This document shows positions 25,586 through 34,882 of a DNA stretch of 64,000 bases, piece after piece; positions within the stretch are counted from its first letter, which is position 1; the number at the start of each line of letters is the position of its first letter. The DNA comes from Candidatus Zixiibacteriota bacterium (GTDB lineage Bacteria > Zixibacteria > MSB-5A5 > JAABVY01 > JAHJOQ01). The DNA lies in NCBI GenBank assembly GCA_018820315.1, contig JAHJOQ010000019.1:1-64000 (forward strand), written 5' to 3'. The position numbers and the translations under genes are program-made. Below the pieces are notes generated by a model, which worked only from the letters and a program-made list of their open reading frames with translations, was not told the origin of the DNA and searched no databases.

Positions 25586-26763
25586 ATAAGCGTGGGTACT
25601 ACGGTGAATTTGGCGGCCGTTTTGTTCCGGAGACGCTTATGCCCGCCCTCCACGAGCTGGAGACAGCTTTCCAGAAGTACTGGAAAAACAGAGAGTTCAA
25701 AGCTGAATTCAGGATGCTGCTGCGCGATTTCTCCGGACGCCCGACGCCGCTCTATCATGCGAGAAACCTCTCCGCGAAGTGGGGAGCGACCATCTTTCTG
25801 AAGAGGGAAGATCTCAACCACACAGGCGCGCACAAGATCAACAACACAATAGGTCAGGCTTTGCTGGCAAGGCACCTCGGCAAAAAGCGTATCATAGCAG
25901 AGACCGGTGCCGGTCAGCACGGAACAGCTACGGCTGCAACATGTGCCCTGATGGGACTGAAATGCACCGTATATATGGGTCGACATGATGCCGAGAGACA
26001 GCATCCCAATCTTCTCAGAATGCGAATGCTCGGCGCAGAGGTGATTGAGGTCAATGAGGGTACGGCTACACTTAAGGATGCAACCACTGCCGCCATACAG
26101 GACTGGGTGACTAACGTGCGCACGACTCACTATATCATAGGCTCCACTGTTGGACCGCACCCGTTTCCGGATATTGTCCGGAAATTTCAGTCGGTCATCG
26201 GTGACGAGACCAAGAAGCAAATAATCGCGAAATCGGGGCGCCTGCCTGACCATATAGTAGCATGTGTCGGAGGTGGATCGAACGCAATTGGCATCTTCAA
26301 CGCATTTCTGGATGATGCGAATGTGTCGCTTACCGGTGTGGAATCGGCGGGATGTGGACTGTCGTCGGGCAGGCATGCGGCTACCCTGCTGAGGGGAAGC
26401 CCGGGCGTGCTGCACGGATCGTACAGCTATTTGCTTCAGGATCGGGAAGGCCAGGTTCTCTTGACCGAGACACTATCAGCCGGTCTCGACTATCCGGGCG
26501 TGGGGCCCGTGCACAGCTATCTCAAAGATCAGAAACGTGTTGACTACAAGACTGTCACGGACAAAGAGGCGGTAGCCGCATTCGGTGAGCTCAGCCGTCT
26601 CGAAGGCATAATTCCAGCACTTGAATCGAGCTTCGCGCTCGCATACGCTAAGAAGATGAGCAGGAAGCTGGAAAAGAACGATATCGTGATCGTGAATCTC
26701 TCCGGTCGCGGCGACAAAGACCTGGAAAGCATAAGTGCGTATGAGCAGAAGCATCACAAGTAG
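25573..26763 (+). CDS. trpB: Tryptophan synthase beta chain
   Basis: The 396-aa PLP enzyme joins indole and serine. [18 protein letters not shown] at the N-terminus is typical of TrpB1. The PLP lysine lies in [20 protein letters not shown] (about residue 88), followed by [12 protein letters not shown], and the phosphate-binding [12 protein letters not shown] lies near 230-241. GCGLSSGRH near 258 and LSGRGDKD at the end complete the signature. It overlaps trpF upstream and trpA downstream, and forms the alpha2beta2 complex with TrpA that channels indole. Confidence 0.97.
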   Translation: MFKVDKRGYYGEFGGRFVPETLMPALHELETAFQKYWKNREFKAEFRMLLRDFSGRPTPLYHARNLSAKWGATIFLKREDLNHTGAHKINNTIGQALLARHLGKKRIIAETGAGQHGTATAATCALMGLKCTVYMGRHDAERQHPNLLRMRMLGAEVIEVNEGTATLKDATTAAIQDWVTNVRTTHYIIGSTVGPHPFPDIVRKFQSVIGDETKKQIIAKSGRLPDHIVACVGGGSNAIGIFNAFLDDANVSLTGVESAGCGLSSGRHAATLLRGSPGVLHGSYSYLLQDREGQVLLTETLSAGLDYPGVGPVHSYLKDQKRVDYKTVTDKEAVAAFGELSRLEGIIPALESSFALAYAKKMSRKLEKNDIVIVNLSGRGDKDLESISAYEQKHHK

Positions 26764-27541
26764 TCTTACTGAGCTGCAGTCGAACGGCAAGAAGGCGCTG
26801 ATTCCGTACCTCACGTGCGGTTACCCGTCATCCGACGATTTCATCGAATACGCCGCTCTACTCGAAGCCACCGGTGCAGATATGCTCGAAATCGGTTTCC
26901 CACATTCCGATCCGATGGCGGATGGTCCGACGATCAAGTACACATCCCACCAGGCACTCTCAAACGGAATGAATGGGAAAAAGATGTTCTCAGCAATCGA
27001 AAAGGTTGCTTCTCGAACGTCAATACCCCTGATTGCAATGAGCTATATCAACACGATCATGAAGCCGGGAATAGAGAGCTTTGTTGGGCGTTGCAAAGAC
27101 GCAGGAATCACCGGCATCATCATCCCCGATCTGACACTGGAAGAGAAAAACCGAGTAGTAGGCGCATTCAGGAAGAGTGGGATTCAGACGATATTTCTCG
27201 TGGCACCGACAACATCGTCTGAAAGGATCAAACAGATAGCCAGTGCATCATCTGGCTTTCTATACCTCGTCTCAGTCACCGGGATCACCGGCGCAAGGAG
27301 AGTGCTTCCTAAAGAGACGGAACTGTTCATATCCAGAGCGCGTGCACTCTGCCCTATCCCCGTCTGTGTAGGATTCGGAATATCGAACGGAAGGATTGCG
27401 CGGAGAATGAGCCGGGCATCAGATGGTGTAATCGTAGGCAGCGCTCTTCTGGATTGTATCAGATACGCGACTGGAAAGCGCAATGCAAGAAGAGATCTTT
27501 CGTCGCTCATGACCGATCTTAGAAAAGGACTGGATTTATGA
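26735..27541 (+). CDS. trpA: Tryptophan synthase alpha chain
   Basis: A TIM barrel of 268 aa (GTG 26735) or 266 aa (ATG 26741); both starts lie inside trpB, and GGAAAG is at better spacing for the GTG. It cleaves indole-3-glycerol phosphate. Catalytic Glu is in [20 protein letters not shown] (about 47-66) and the catalytic Asp in IIPDLTLEE (about residue 130). [13 protein letters not shown] and GFGISNGR are phosphate-binding loops. It overlaps aroH by 4 nt (ATGA). Confidence 0.95.
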   Translation: MRMSRSITSSLTELQSNGKKALIPYLTCGYPSSDDFIEYAALLEATGADMLEIGFPHSDPMADGPTIKYTSHQALSNGMNGKKMFSAIEKVASRTSIPLIAMSYINTIMKPGIESFVGRCKDAGITGIIIPDLTLEEKNRVVGAFRKSGIQTIFLVAPTTSSERIKQIASASSGFLYLVSVTGITGARRVLPKETELFISRARALCPIPVCVGFGISNGRIARRMSRASDGVIVGSALLDCIRYATGKRNARRDLSSLMTDLRKGLDL

Positions 27542-27909
27542 AAGTCCGAGGAATACGCGGGGCAAACGTCGCAAAAGCTAACACCCGTGAGGCAATATAC
27601 GAAGCAACCAGCGAACTCATTCAGGCAATAATCGAGGCAAACGAGATTGAACCGGAGGAGATCGCGTCCATCTTTCTGACTGCGACGAGAGATTTGGATG
27701 CAGATTTCCCGGCTTACGCTGTGCGCGATCTTGGATACAGCTCCATACCTCTGCTCTGCGCAAGTGAGATAGATGTCAAAGGAGCAATGAAATCTCTAAT
27801 CAGGATTCTTATACATGCTAACACCAACAAGAATCAGAATGAGATCAGGCATGTTTATCTTGGGGGGTCCGATAAGCTGCGACCCGATCTTTTTGGGAGT
27901 GACGGATGA
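27538..27909 (+). CDS. aroH: Chorismate mutase, monofunctional AroH type
   Basis: The 123-aa protein belongs to the trimeric AroH fold known from Bacillus subtilis, not the helical AroQ type. Motifs: VRGIRGANVAKANTREAIYEAT at the N-terminus, TATRDLDADFPAYAVRDLG (about 46-64) and PLLCASEIDVKGAM (about 70-83); the Arg and Glu residues of these stretches line the AroH active site. It converts chorismate to prephenate, the branch toward tyrosine and phenylalanine. Its position just after trpA and before aroF marks the switch from Trp to common and Tyr genes. Confidence 0.93.
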   Translation: MKVRGIRGANVAKANTREAIYEATSELIQAIIEANEIEPEEIASIFLTATRDLDADFPAYAVRDLGYSSIPLLCASEIDVKGAMKSLIRILIHANTNKNQNEIRHVYLGGSDKLRPDLFGSDG

Positions 27910-28922
27910 TGATTGTTGTCATGAGAAAGGACGCCACCCTCAAACAGATCGGTAGCGTCATAAAGACGATCGAGGAACTTGGTTTCAGGCCGCATATGTC
28001 TGAGGGTGAGGAAAAGACTATCATCGGCGTGATCGGTGATGAGAGGAAAGTATCCAAAGATGCACTTGCAGTTCTGCCCGGCGTAGAAAGCGTCGTTCCG
28101 ATTCTCAAACCGTTCAAGCTGGCATCGCGCGAATTCAAACCGGACAAGACAGTCGTCAAGCTCAACGGCGCTGAAATCGGCGGCGAGCGCATATCCGTCA
28201 TTGCGGGACCCTGTGCAATCGAGACTTACGATCAGGTACTGGAGGCTGCGAAGTCGGCCAAACGGGCGGGTGCGCAGATATTGCGCGGAGGAGCTTTCAA
28301 ACCGAGAACATCGCCATACAGCTTCCAGGGGCTCGGAGAAGAAGGGCTCAAAATACTCAAGTCAGTCGGTGAGAAAGTCGGCCTTCCCGTTATAACCGAG
28401 GTCATGACGCCGGAATTGGCGGACCTGATAGCAGACTATGTCGACATTCTGCAGGTCGGCGCGAGGAACATGCAGAATTTCGCGTTGCTCGAAAAAGTAG
28501 GCAAGATATCGAAGCCGATTCTTTTGAAGCGAGGTATGATGTCGACTATCGAGGAGCTCCTGATGTCGGCGGAATACATCATGGCCAATGGGAATCGTAA
28601 TGTGATACTCTGTGAGCGTGGAATCAGGACTTTCGAGAAGTACACGAGAAATACTCTCGATATGTCGGCTGTTCCCGTAATTCAGAAGCTCTCGCATTTG
28701 CCTGTGATCGTCGATCCATCGCACGCCACCGGTGAAAGGTATATGATAGCGCCCCTTTCGTTCGGAGCGATTGCCTCTGGCGCTGACGGCCTCATGATCG
28801 AGATTCATCCCGACCCGGACAAAGCCCTCTGCGACGGATACCAGAGTTTGCCCCTCCCACAGTTTGAAGAAATGATGGCTCAGCTGGCAGCAGTTGCGGC
28901 TTCGGTTAACAGGAAGATTTGA
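27906..28922 (+). CDS. aroF: DAHP synthase, type I-beta with N-terminal regulatory domain
   Basis: The 338-aa product catalyses the first step of the shikimate pathway, joining phosphoenolpyruvate and erythrose 4-phosphate. Residues about 1-68 form the ferredoxin-like (ACT-like) regulatory domain known from Thermotoga (IVVMRKDATLKQIGSVIK at the start); in that family it mediates Tyr/Phe inhibition. The barrel has SVIAGPCAIETYDQ, LRGGAFKPRTSPYSFQGLGE, QVGARNMQNFALL, LLKRGM, CERGIRTFEKYTRNTLDM and DPSHATG, all typical. It overlaps aroH (ATGA-like overlap) with GGGAG upstream. So the pathway's entry enzyme is under the trp/tyr attenuator. Confidence 0.95.
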   Translation: MMIVVMRKDATLKQIGSVIKTIEELGFRPHMSEGEEKTIIGVIGDERKVSKDALAVLPGVESVVPILKPFKLASREFKPDKTVVKLNGAEIGGERISVIAGPCAIETYDQVLEAAKSAKRAGAQILRGGAFKPRTSPYSFQGLGEEGLKILKSVGEKVGLPVITEVMTPELADLIADYVDILQVGARNMQNFALLEKVGKISKPILLKRGMMSTIEELLMSAEYIMANGNRNVILCERGIRTFEKYTRNTLDMSAVPVIQKLSHLPVIVDPSHATGERYMIAPLSFGAIASGADGLMIEIHPDPDKALCDGYQSLPLPQFEEMMAQLAAVAASVNRKI

Positions 28923-29806
28923 TGGGAAGTCGATTTTCTCGTGTGGGAATAGCCGGGCTGGGCCAGATAGGCGGTTCAATGGCGCTGGCCTTCAGATTGA
29001 ACCAAGCTCCATACTCTGTTTCGGGCTTCGACATCGATGATCGACTGATACTGGCAGCCAAACGCAGGCGGATGATCTCAGACGGTTTCGATTCCGCTGT
29101 TGATTTAATAGAAAATGTTGATATACTTATTGTGGCTTTGCCGATGTTCGCTATTCATCAGTTGCTCAGAGAGAACCGCAAGGCTCTCGACTCAAAGATT
29201 CTGGTGATGGACACCGGCAGCACAATGCAGGACGTGATCAAGACAGCGGAAAACTTGAAGATGACGAATTTTGTCGGAGGACATCCATACGCAGGGACGG
29301 AGATGATCGCTCCAGCGGCCTGGAACGGAAAGATGTTCGACAACCAGGCTTTTTTTCTGTCGAAGCCTGCGAAGTGTGGCAAGAAGGCGTACGATAGGGC
29401 GCTTTCGTTAGTGCGCAATATTGGCGCCATCCCACAAGATATCGACCGGGAAGATCATGACCGCATGTTTGCATTCGCATCCGGCCTGCCGCATATAATC
29501 GCGTATGCGCTTGTGGCCTCACAGGCTGACGCAAGGCGCAGGAAGAAGATCGATTGGGATTTCCTGGCACATAGCTTTGCATCCACAACCAGAGTCGCTA
29601 AATCATCTCCTCAGCCTGTAGCACAATTCTTGTGGCAAAACCGCAAGCATCTGAAAAGAGAAATTGCTATATTCAAGCGTAAGCTTGAGGAGTTCTCCGA
29701 GCATCTGTCACAGGACACCATTGAAGAGTTCCTGTCGGAGATATCTTATTTGAAACAAATGAAGGACAATCTGGAGCGAACAGATGGCCCAATTACTTCG
29801 CGGTAG
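28922..29806 (+). CDS. tyrA: Prephenate dehydrogenase
   Basis: I choose ATG 28922, which shares TGATG with the aroF stop and has AGGAAG 5 nt upstream. The 294-aa product has an NAD-binding Rossmann start (VGIAGLGQIGGSMALAFR), DTGSTMQDVI (about 98-107) and GGHPYAGTE (about 119-127), the catalytic-His region of TyrA, and the helical dimerisation domain. It oxidatively decarboxylates prephenate to 4-hydroxyphenylpyruvate. No ACT domain is attached, and no chorismate mutase fusion, since aroH is separate. It overlaps aroA by 23 nt. Confidence 0.92.
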   Translation: MGSRFSRVGIAGLGQIGGSMALAFRLNQAPYSVSGFDIDDRLILAAKRRRMISDGFDSAVDLIENVDILIVALPMFAIHQLLRENRKALDSKILVMDTGSTMQDVIKTAENLKMTNFVGGHPYAGTEMIAPAAWNGKMFDNQAFFLSKPAKCGKKAYDRALSLVRNIGAIPQDIDREDHDRMFAFASGLPHIIAYALVASQADARRRKKIDWDFLAHSFASTTRVAKSSPQPVAQFLWQNRKHLKREIAIFKRKLEEFSEHLSQDTIEEFLSEISYLKQMKDNLERTDGPITSR

Positions 29807-31049
29807 AGTTAACCTGCCAGGCGATAAGTCGATTTCGCATCGCGCAGTGCTGCTCTCTTCGATTTCGGAAGGTAACTGCACAATTCGCAATCTTGCGACC
29901 GGAAAGGACCTGGGATCGACGGTAGACGCTGTCAGACAGCTTGGCGTAGAGATTTCGGAGTCAGAACCGTCGGTGCTCCAGATATCCGGCGTCGGTATGA
30001 ACAATTTCGTGAAGCCGGAAGGGAAACTTAATTGTGGTAATGCCGGCACTTCACTCAGGCTGCTTCTGGGATTGCTTGCCGGATCAAACATATCCGCGAA
30101 GCTCGACGGCGACAGTTCACTAAGGAAACGACCGGTTAATCGCGTCGCTATTCCACTCCGACATATGGGTGCGGATATTGAGACAACGGACCGCGGCACA
30201 TGTCCGGTCACGGTAATCGGTAAGCGGCTCTCAGGGATAGGATATGCGCTGCCTGTGGCGTCGGCTCAGGTCAAATCGGCTATTTTGCTGGCGGCGCTTT
30301 CCGCTTCAGGCGAAACTGAGATCGTAGAACCGACCCCCACTCGGGATCACACGGAAAGAATGCTGATATCTCTCGGTGTACCGCTGACCACTTCGGACTG
30401 CACCGTATCTACCGGACCAGCTTCGCGGATTCCTGCTTTCGATATAGACATCCCCGGTGATATATCATCCGCTGCGTTCGTTGTCTTGCCGGCACTTCTG
30501 CTTCCCAACTCGGAAATCGTCCTTGAAAACGTATGCCTCAATCCGACAAGATGCGGTTATCTGCAGATACTCCGCCGGATGGGGGCTGACATTGCTACCG
30601 ACGAGATTGCGATCAAGCGCGGCGAGCCGGTTGGAAAGCTGTTCGTGCGGGCATCGAGGATGCACTCATCTCGATGTGACGATATACCGGTGGCTACGTT
30701 TATTGATGAAGTTCCGATTCTGGCACTCGCCGCAACACAAGCCGACGGCGTCACACGAATATCAAGACTCGGTGAACTGAGAGTGAAGGAATCTGACAGG
30801 CTTTCCGGAATTGTCACGGTGCTCGGCTCAGCCGGTGCGAAAATACAGGTTGAAGAAGACGACCTTGTGATTTGCGGCCCCACTAAGCTCTTCCCGCCGG
30901 ATGTAGGTCCGCAGCACGATCACAGGATGGCGATGCTCGTCGAGACTATTAATCTGATCTCAGAGGGTCAACTCACTGATAGCTATGCCGATGCTATCTC
31001 GATATCCTTTCCGGAGTATTACGAGGTCATGAAGAGCCTGCTTGACTGA
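29784..31049 (+). CDS. aroA: 5-enolpyruvylshikimate-3-phosphate synthase
   Basis: A 421-aa two-domain inside-out barrel enzyme. Motifs: LPGDKSISHRAVLLSSISEG (about 12-31), LNCGNAGTSLRLLLGLLAG (about 79-97; contains the LxxGNAGTxxR consensus), DGDSSLRKRPVNRV, and RVKESDRLSG (about 331-340). GGAG lies 8 nt before the ATG. It adds enolpyruvate to shikimate 3-phosphate. In the second motif Gly-Asn-Ala-Gly-Thr-Ser is intact; whether it is glyphosate-sensitive class I or class II cannot be decided by eye. It shares TGATG with aroE. Confidence 0.96.
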   Translation: MAQLLRGRVNLPGDKSISHRAVLLSSISEGNCTIRNLATGKDLGSTVDAVRQLGVEISESEPSVLQISGVGMNNFVKPEGKLNCGNAGTSLRLLLGLLAGSNISAKLDGDSSLRKRPVNRVAIPLRHMGADIETTDRGTCPVTVIGKRLSGIGYALPVASAQVKSAILLAALSASGETEIVEPTPTRDHTERMLISLGVPLTTSDCTVSTGPASRIPAFDIDIPGDISSAAFVVLPALLLPNSEIVLENVCLNPTRCGYLQILRRMGADIATDEIAIKRGEPVGKLFVRASRMHSSRCDDIPVATFIDEVPILALAATQADGVTRISRLGELRVKESDRLSGIVTVLGSAGAKIQVEEDDLVICGPTKLFPPDVGPQHDHRMAMLVETINLISEGQLTDSYADAISISFPEYYEVMKSLLD

Positions 31050-31879
31050 TGACTAGGCAAGAAGCAAAGATTTTCGGAATTCTCGGAGGCGGTATCTCTT
31101 ACTCACTATCTCCGCAGATATTCAGGATTCTATTTGACAAGTTCGGACTGCCTCATGGCTACTACCTATTCGACATTGCAGAAAAGAACCCAGGGAAATT
31201 CATCGAGTCTGCGAAACTGCTCGGTGTCTCCGGATTCAATGTCACAGTGCCGTTCAAATGCAGCATCATGTCGCATCTGGACACACTCCACAGAACGGCC
31301 TCGGACAGCCACTCAGTCAATCTTGTCAAAGCCCACAATGGCTCTCTGACAGGCTACAACACTGACATATTCGGGATCCGTGAGGTCTTTCGGGAGATGG
31401 GGCTTTCGGCATGTGCAAACAAGCGCATTCTGATAATAGGTGCCGGCGGCACAGGCCGAACCGCACTCAGGTTTTTTCAATCCAAGCGGGCCAGGAACAT
31501 CACAATCGTTAATCGTAGCAGGAGACGACTGGGCAGTTTGCTGCAGGCCTTTGGATTTGATGGTTCTTCCGGGACGGTTCGTGCATACGAATCCTCGCGC
31601 CTGAAGACGAAGCTAGGCGACGCTGAGTGGGACATCGTGTTCAACGCAACACCCGTTCCGACCGAACAGATCATCCCGTCATCCTCATTCAGCCCGGACT
31701 CGGTGATATTTGAGGCGGCATATCGGAGTAATCGAAGATCGTCGCTCGCAGATAGAACAGTTGGCGGAATTGACATGTTAATATATCAAGCCCTGAGAGG
31801 GTTCGAAATATTTACAGCTTCGAAAATCAAAGATTACGACGCTTTGAAGACGGAGATCAAACGCAGCGTCGCTAAATGA
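31049..31879 (+). CDS. aroE: Shikimate dehydrogenase
   Basis: The 276-aa enzyme reduces 3-dehydroshikimate with NADPH. The substrate-binding SYSLSPQIF (about 18-26) and GVSGFNVTVPFKCSIM (about 58-73, with the catalytic Lys in VPFK) are present, followed by GYNTDIFGI and the Rossmann loop IIGAGGTGRTA. NRSRRR after the second strand is the usual NADP-preferring pattern. It starts at the TGATG shared with aroA and is followed by aroK after 28 nt. Confidence 0.95.
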   Translation: MTRQEAKIFGILGGGISYSLSPQIFRILFDKFGLPHGYYLFDIAEKNPGKFIESAKLLGVSGFNVTVPFKCSIMSHLDTLHRTASDSHSVNLVKAHNGSLTGYNTDIFGIREVFREMGLSACANKRILIIGAGGTGRTALRFFQSKRARNITIVNRSRRRLGSLLQAFGFDGSSGTVRAYESSRLKTKLGDAEWDIVFNATPVPTEQIIPSSSFSPDSVIFEAAYRSNRRSSLADRTVGGIDMLIYQALRGFEIFTASKIKDYDALKTEIKRSVAK

Positions 31880-31907
31880 ACTGAGACTATCGCATGGATA
31901 GCGAAGA

Positions 31908-32435
31908 ATGTTGCCAAATGTCAACATAGTCCTTGCTGGACCGATGGGTTCCGGAAAGACATCTGTCGGTGAAGTAGTAGCCTCGAAACTCGGCAGAGAG
32001 TTTCGTGACACGGACAGAATGATTGAAGAAATCACCGGGTTGTCAATCGTGCGAATCTTCTCCGAGAGAAGTGAAACATATTTCCGATCTATGGAGCGCG
32101 AAGTCGCGAAAGTAATAGCCCATCACAAGAATCTTGTAGTGGCTGTCGGCGGGGGGATGACCGTTCCCGAGGAGAACTTCCTGACTCTGTCGGCAAGTGG
32201 GTTGATCATCTGTCTGACAGCTTCGCAGAAGGTGCTGGCAAACCGCCTCAGTGACCATTCAGGGCGACCGATGCTGGAGGGTCACGATCTCAAAACCAGA
32301 CTCCCGGAAATACTGAGAGAGCGTCGGAAGGCATACAATAGGATTCCATTCCTGATTGAGACTGACGGCATCGAGATAGAATCCGTTGCAGAGAGAGTAA
32401 TCATCCTCTATCAGGAGCAGACAGCAGGTGTTTGA
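31908..32435 (+). CDS. aroK: Shikimate kinase
   Basis: A 175-aa P-loop kinase with Walker A GPMGSGKTS (about 11-19), FRDTDRMIEE (about 32-41, shikimate-binding Asp), FRSMEREV (Arg of the shikimate site) and GGGMTVPEEN. The lid Arg is in LSDHSGRPMLEG. It phosphorylates shikimate at the 3-OH. The start has only a weak ribosome-binding site and follows aroE after 28 nt, the largest gap within the operon. It overlaps aroB by 8 nt. Confidence 0.93.
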   Translation: MLPNVNIVLAGPMGSGKTSVGEVVASKLGREFRDTDRMIEEITGLSIVRIFSERSETYFRSMEREVAKVIAHHKNLVVAVGGGMTVPEENFLTLSASGLIICLTASQKVLANRLSDHSGRPMLEGHDLKTRLPEILRERRKAYNRIPFLIETDGIEIESVAERVIILYQEQTAGV

Positions 32436-33528
32436 CACAGATGCAAAATTCTCATTCCCGCATTTAACATGCAGGGTAATGGCCGGAAGCGGCGCACCGG
32501 AAACCATTGCAGCCTTTGTCAACAAAATCGACTGTTCATCAGCGTTTATTGTAACCGACAAGAATGTGTACAGACATCACGGTCATCTCTTCAGATCATT
32601 GTTGCAGAATATAGAATGCCCATCCGCAATGCATGTCATCCCCGCTGGCGAGATGACAAAGAGCTACCGCTATCAAATCGAAATCCACAAGTGGCTTCTT
32701 GATAGCGGAGCCGACAGGAATTCCGTACTGCTGGGCGCCGGCGGTGGTGTCGTATGCGACCTCGTGGGATTCGCGGCTGCAACCTTCATGCGCGGCATCT
32801 CACACATCCTGATTCCGACAACGCTTGTTGCTCAGATTGATGCTGCAATCGGCGGCAAGAACGGTATAAACCTGCCGAATGCAAAGAATATGATTGGTAC
32901 GGTGAAGCAACCGCTGTCGATAATTGCCGATCCACTCTTTCTATCGACTTTGAAGCGAGAACATGTTCGAGAAGGCATGTCAGAGCTTGTAAAGATGGCT
33001 CTGGTAAGATCACGAAAACTGGCAGGCCTGCTTGATTCTTTCCGCGAAGCGGGCACCGGTGGCGGTGACTCCTTCTTACCGCGGATAATCGAGGTTGGGA
33101 TAAGACTGAAGCTTGAAATCGTAAAGAGAGACCCATTCGAAAGCGGATTGCGTAAGACTTTGAATTTCGGCCACACTACGGCGCATGCGCTTGAGGTGAT
33201 CGGCAGCTATCGACGCCAAATGCCTCATGGAAAGGCGGTTGCGTTCGGTATGCTTGTCGCGCTGGAGATGTCGCAGAAGCTCTGTTCGCTCTCCGACGAG
33301 ACAAGAATATGGGGGCATGACCAGATACGCAGTCTCTATAAGTCGTTTCCGATTGCAGATTCGAGTCTTGAGGCAGTTTGGGAAGTGATCAGTCGCGACA
33401 AGAAACGAGTAGGGCGTGATATACAATTCGTTCTTCTCGAGTCATTTGCCAAGCCTGTTCTGCGGACGGTCAATCGAAGAGAGTTCAGCCGGGCATTTAT
33501 GAAAGTATCGAAATCATGGAGTAAGTAG
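32428..33528 (+). CDS. aroB: 3-dehydroquinate synthase
   Basis: The 366-aa product begins with a GTG inside aroK, with AGGAG about 9 nt upstream. It converts DAHP to 3-dehydroquinate using NAD and a metal. Motifs: GAGGGVVCDLVGFAAATFMRG (about 107-127), IPTTLVAQIDAAIGGKNGINLP (about 130-151), KREHVREGMSELVKMA (metal ligand Glu) and LNFGHTTAHALE (metal-ligand His, about 247-258). Followed by aroQ after a single base. Unlike in many bacteria, it is not adjacent to aroC, which is absent. Confidence 0.95.
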   Translation: MFDTDAKFSFPHLTCRVMAGSGAPETIAAFVNKIDCSSAFIVTDKNVYRHHGHLFRSLLQNIECPSAMHVIPAGEMTKSYRYQIEIHKWLLDSGADRNSVLLGAGGGVVCDLVGFAAATFMRGISHILIPTTLVAQIDAAIGGKNGINLPNAKNMIGTVKQPLSIIADPLFLSTLKREHVREGMSELVKMALVRSRKLAGLLDSFREAGTGGGDSFLPRIIEVGIRLKLEIVKRDPFESGLRKTLNFGHTTAHALEVIGSYRRQMPHGKAVAFGMLVALEMSQKLCSLSDETRIWGHDQIRSLYKSFPIADSSLEAVWEVISRDKKRVGRDIQFVLLESFAKPVLRTVNRREFSRAFMKVSKSWSK

Positions 33529-33529
33529 T

Positions 33530-33970
33530 ATGGATAATATCACTATCATAAACGGGCCGAATCTCAATCTGCTTGGAAAACGCGAGCCGGAGATATACGG
33601 CAACCAGACACTCGAGCAGATAAACAAATCGCTGACGATCACCGCTTCCAAGCTCGAACTCAACCTGTCGTTCTTCGAGTGCAACTCCGAGGGTGAGATA
33701 ATCGACATCATCCAGGCAACCGGAAGCAAGTCCGTCGGACTTATAATCAATCCCGGCGGATACTCGCACACGTCGGTAGCCATATTGGATGCACTGAAAA
33801 TGCTTTCGATTCCCGTAATAGAAGTTCACCTCTCGAACTTGTACAAGCGTGAAGAATTCCGCCACAAATCTATTACAGCTTCAGCTGCCTGGGGAGTTAT
33901 CTCCGGATTCGGGAGTCACGGTTATCACCTCGCACTGCATGCTCTCAGGAGACGGCTCGATGAAGAATAG
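33530..33970 (+). CDS. aroQ: 3-dehydroquinate dehydratase, type II
   Basis: A 146-aa dodecameric type II dehydroquinase. NGPNLNLLGKREPEIYG (about 6-22) contains the catalytic Arg and Tyr, followed by NSEGEIIDIIQ and INPGGYSHTSVAILDAL (about 71-87), VEVHLSNLYKREEFRHKS here reading IEVHLSNLYKREEFRHKS with the catalytic His, and GFGSHGYHLAL. GGAG precedes the ATG. It overlaps the following aminotransferase gene by 11 nt. Confidence 0.95.
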   Translation: MDNITIINGPNLNLLGKREPEIYGNQTLEQINKSLTITASKLELNLSFFECNSEGEIIDIIQATGSKSVGLIINPGGYSHTSVAILDALKMLSIPVIEVHLSNLYKREEFRHKSITASAAWGVISGFGSHGYHLALHALRRRLDEE

Positions 33971-34874
33971 GATGCTCGCATATTTCGAAGGCCGGATAGT
34001 CCCAGAAGAACGGGCACAAATTTCCATCAAGACTCACGCCTTCAATTACGGTACCTGCGCTTTCGAAGGCATGAAGGCATTTCATCTCGGCGATCAGAAG
34101 TGGAATTTGTTTCGAATCGACGATCATGTGCGGCGGCTTCTTCGCACATGCGGAATCATGCACATCGAACCGCCCGCCACTTACGATGAGATCACAGACA
34201 GCATCAAGGAACTTGTCCTGAAGAACGGACTCGATAGCGACATTTATATACGCCCAATGATATACTGCTCACTTCAGGGTGTCGGACTTGGCAAGCTGTC
34301 GCCAACAGAGCTCGCGATTTTCTGCCTGCCAGTTGACAGAGTCAGGCACAAGGTTTTCCGTACAAGGTTCTCCAAAACCGTTCGAATACCTCCGGAGGCG
34401 ATTCCATCCCACGGCAAGATCACCGGCATGTACGTCAACTCGTTCATCGCACAGCGAGAAGTCGCCGAGCAGGGGGACGAGATTGCCCTTATGAAGAGCA
34501 TCGATGGATATGTCACAGAAGCTTTCGGGATGAACCTGTTCGTTGTCAAGAAAAATCGCTGCATCACATCGCCGGTTTCTATTGGTGTGCTCGATGGAAT
34601 CACGCGCAGATCGATTATGAAGTTCTGTGTCGAAGACCTCGGAATGACTGTAGAAGAGCGCTTGTACACACCGCGATTTCTCCATAATGCTGATGAGATA
34701 TTCATATGCGGAACTGGTGCGGGAGTAAACTCTGTGATTTCGGTCGACGGTCGAAACATCGGGAATGGAAATCGTGGGGAAGTAACGCGGAAGCTCTTCA
34801 AATTATACTGGTCGGTCATTCATGCTGACAATTCTGACTACAACTCCTGGTACAATGTCATCTCGAGAAGATGA
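33960..34874 (+). CDS. Class IV (branched-chain type) aminotransferase, last gene of aromatic operon
   Basis: The real start is ATG 33960 inside aroQ (AGGAGA 7 nt upstream), not the longer frame from 33849 that runs through aroQ; this gives 304 aa. It is a PLP fold-IV transaminase: FNYGTCAFEGMKAF (about 25-38), catalytic Lys in HGKITGMYVNSF (about 155-166), EAFGMNLFVVKK and GTGAGVNSVISVDGR. The family's best-known member is IlvE. Here it lacks ilv neighbours and is last in a Trp/Tyr operon, so I infer that it transaminates 4-hydroxyphenylpyruvate (and perhaps phenylpyruvate). IlvE enzymes can do this at low rate. Substrate is not provable from sequence. A palindrome ATGATGGTCCCATCAT spans both convergent stop codons. 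Confidence 0.85.
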   Translation: MKNRMLAYFEGRIVPEERAQISIKTHAFNYGTCAFEGMKAFHLGDQKWNLFRIDDHVRRLLRTCGIMHIEPPATYDEITDSIKELVLKNGLDSDIYIRPMIYCSLQGVGLGKLSPTELAIFCLPVDRVRHKVFRTRFSKTVRIPPEAIPSHGKITGMYVNSFIAQREVAEQGDEIALMKSIDGYVTEAFGMNLFVVKKNRCITSPVSIGVLDGITRRSIMKFCVEDLGMTVEERLYTPRFLHNADEIFICGTGAGVNSVISVDGRNIGNGNRGEVTRKLFKLYWSVIHADNSDYNSWYNVISRR

Positions 34875-34882
34875 TGGTCCCA

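Noticed and set aside
25534-26415. 293-codon open frame on the minus strand
   Set aside because: It is antisense to trpB, low in structure and shows no motif; a shadow frame of a GC-biased gene.
33849-33959. N-terminal extension of the class IV aminotransferase
   Set aside because: It runs through aroQ in another frame; ATG 33960 has a good ribosome site and matches the family N-terminus.
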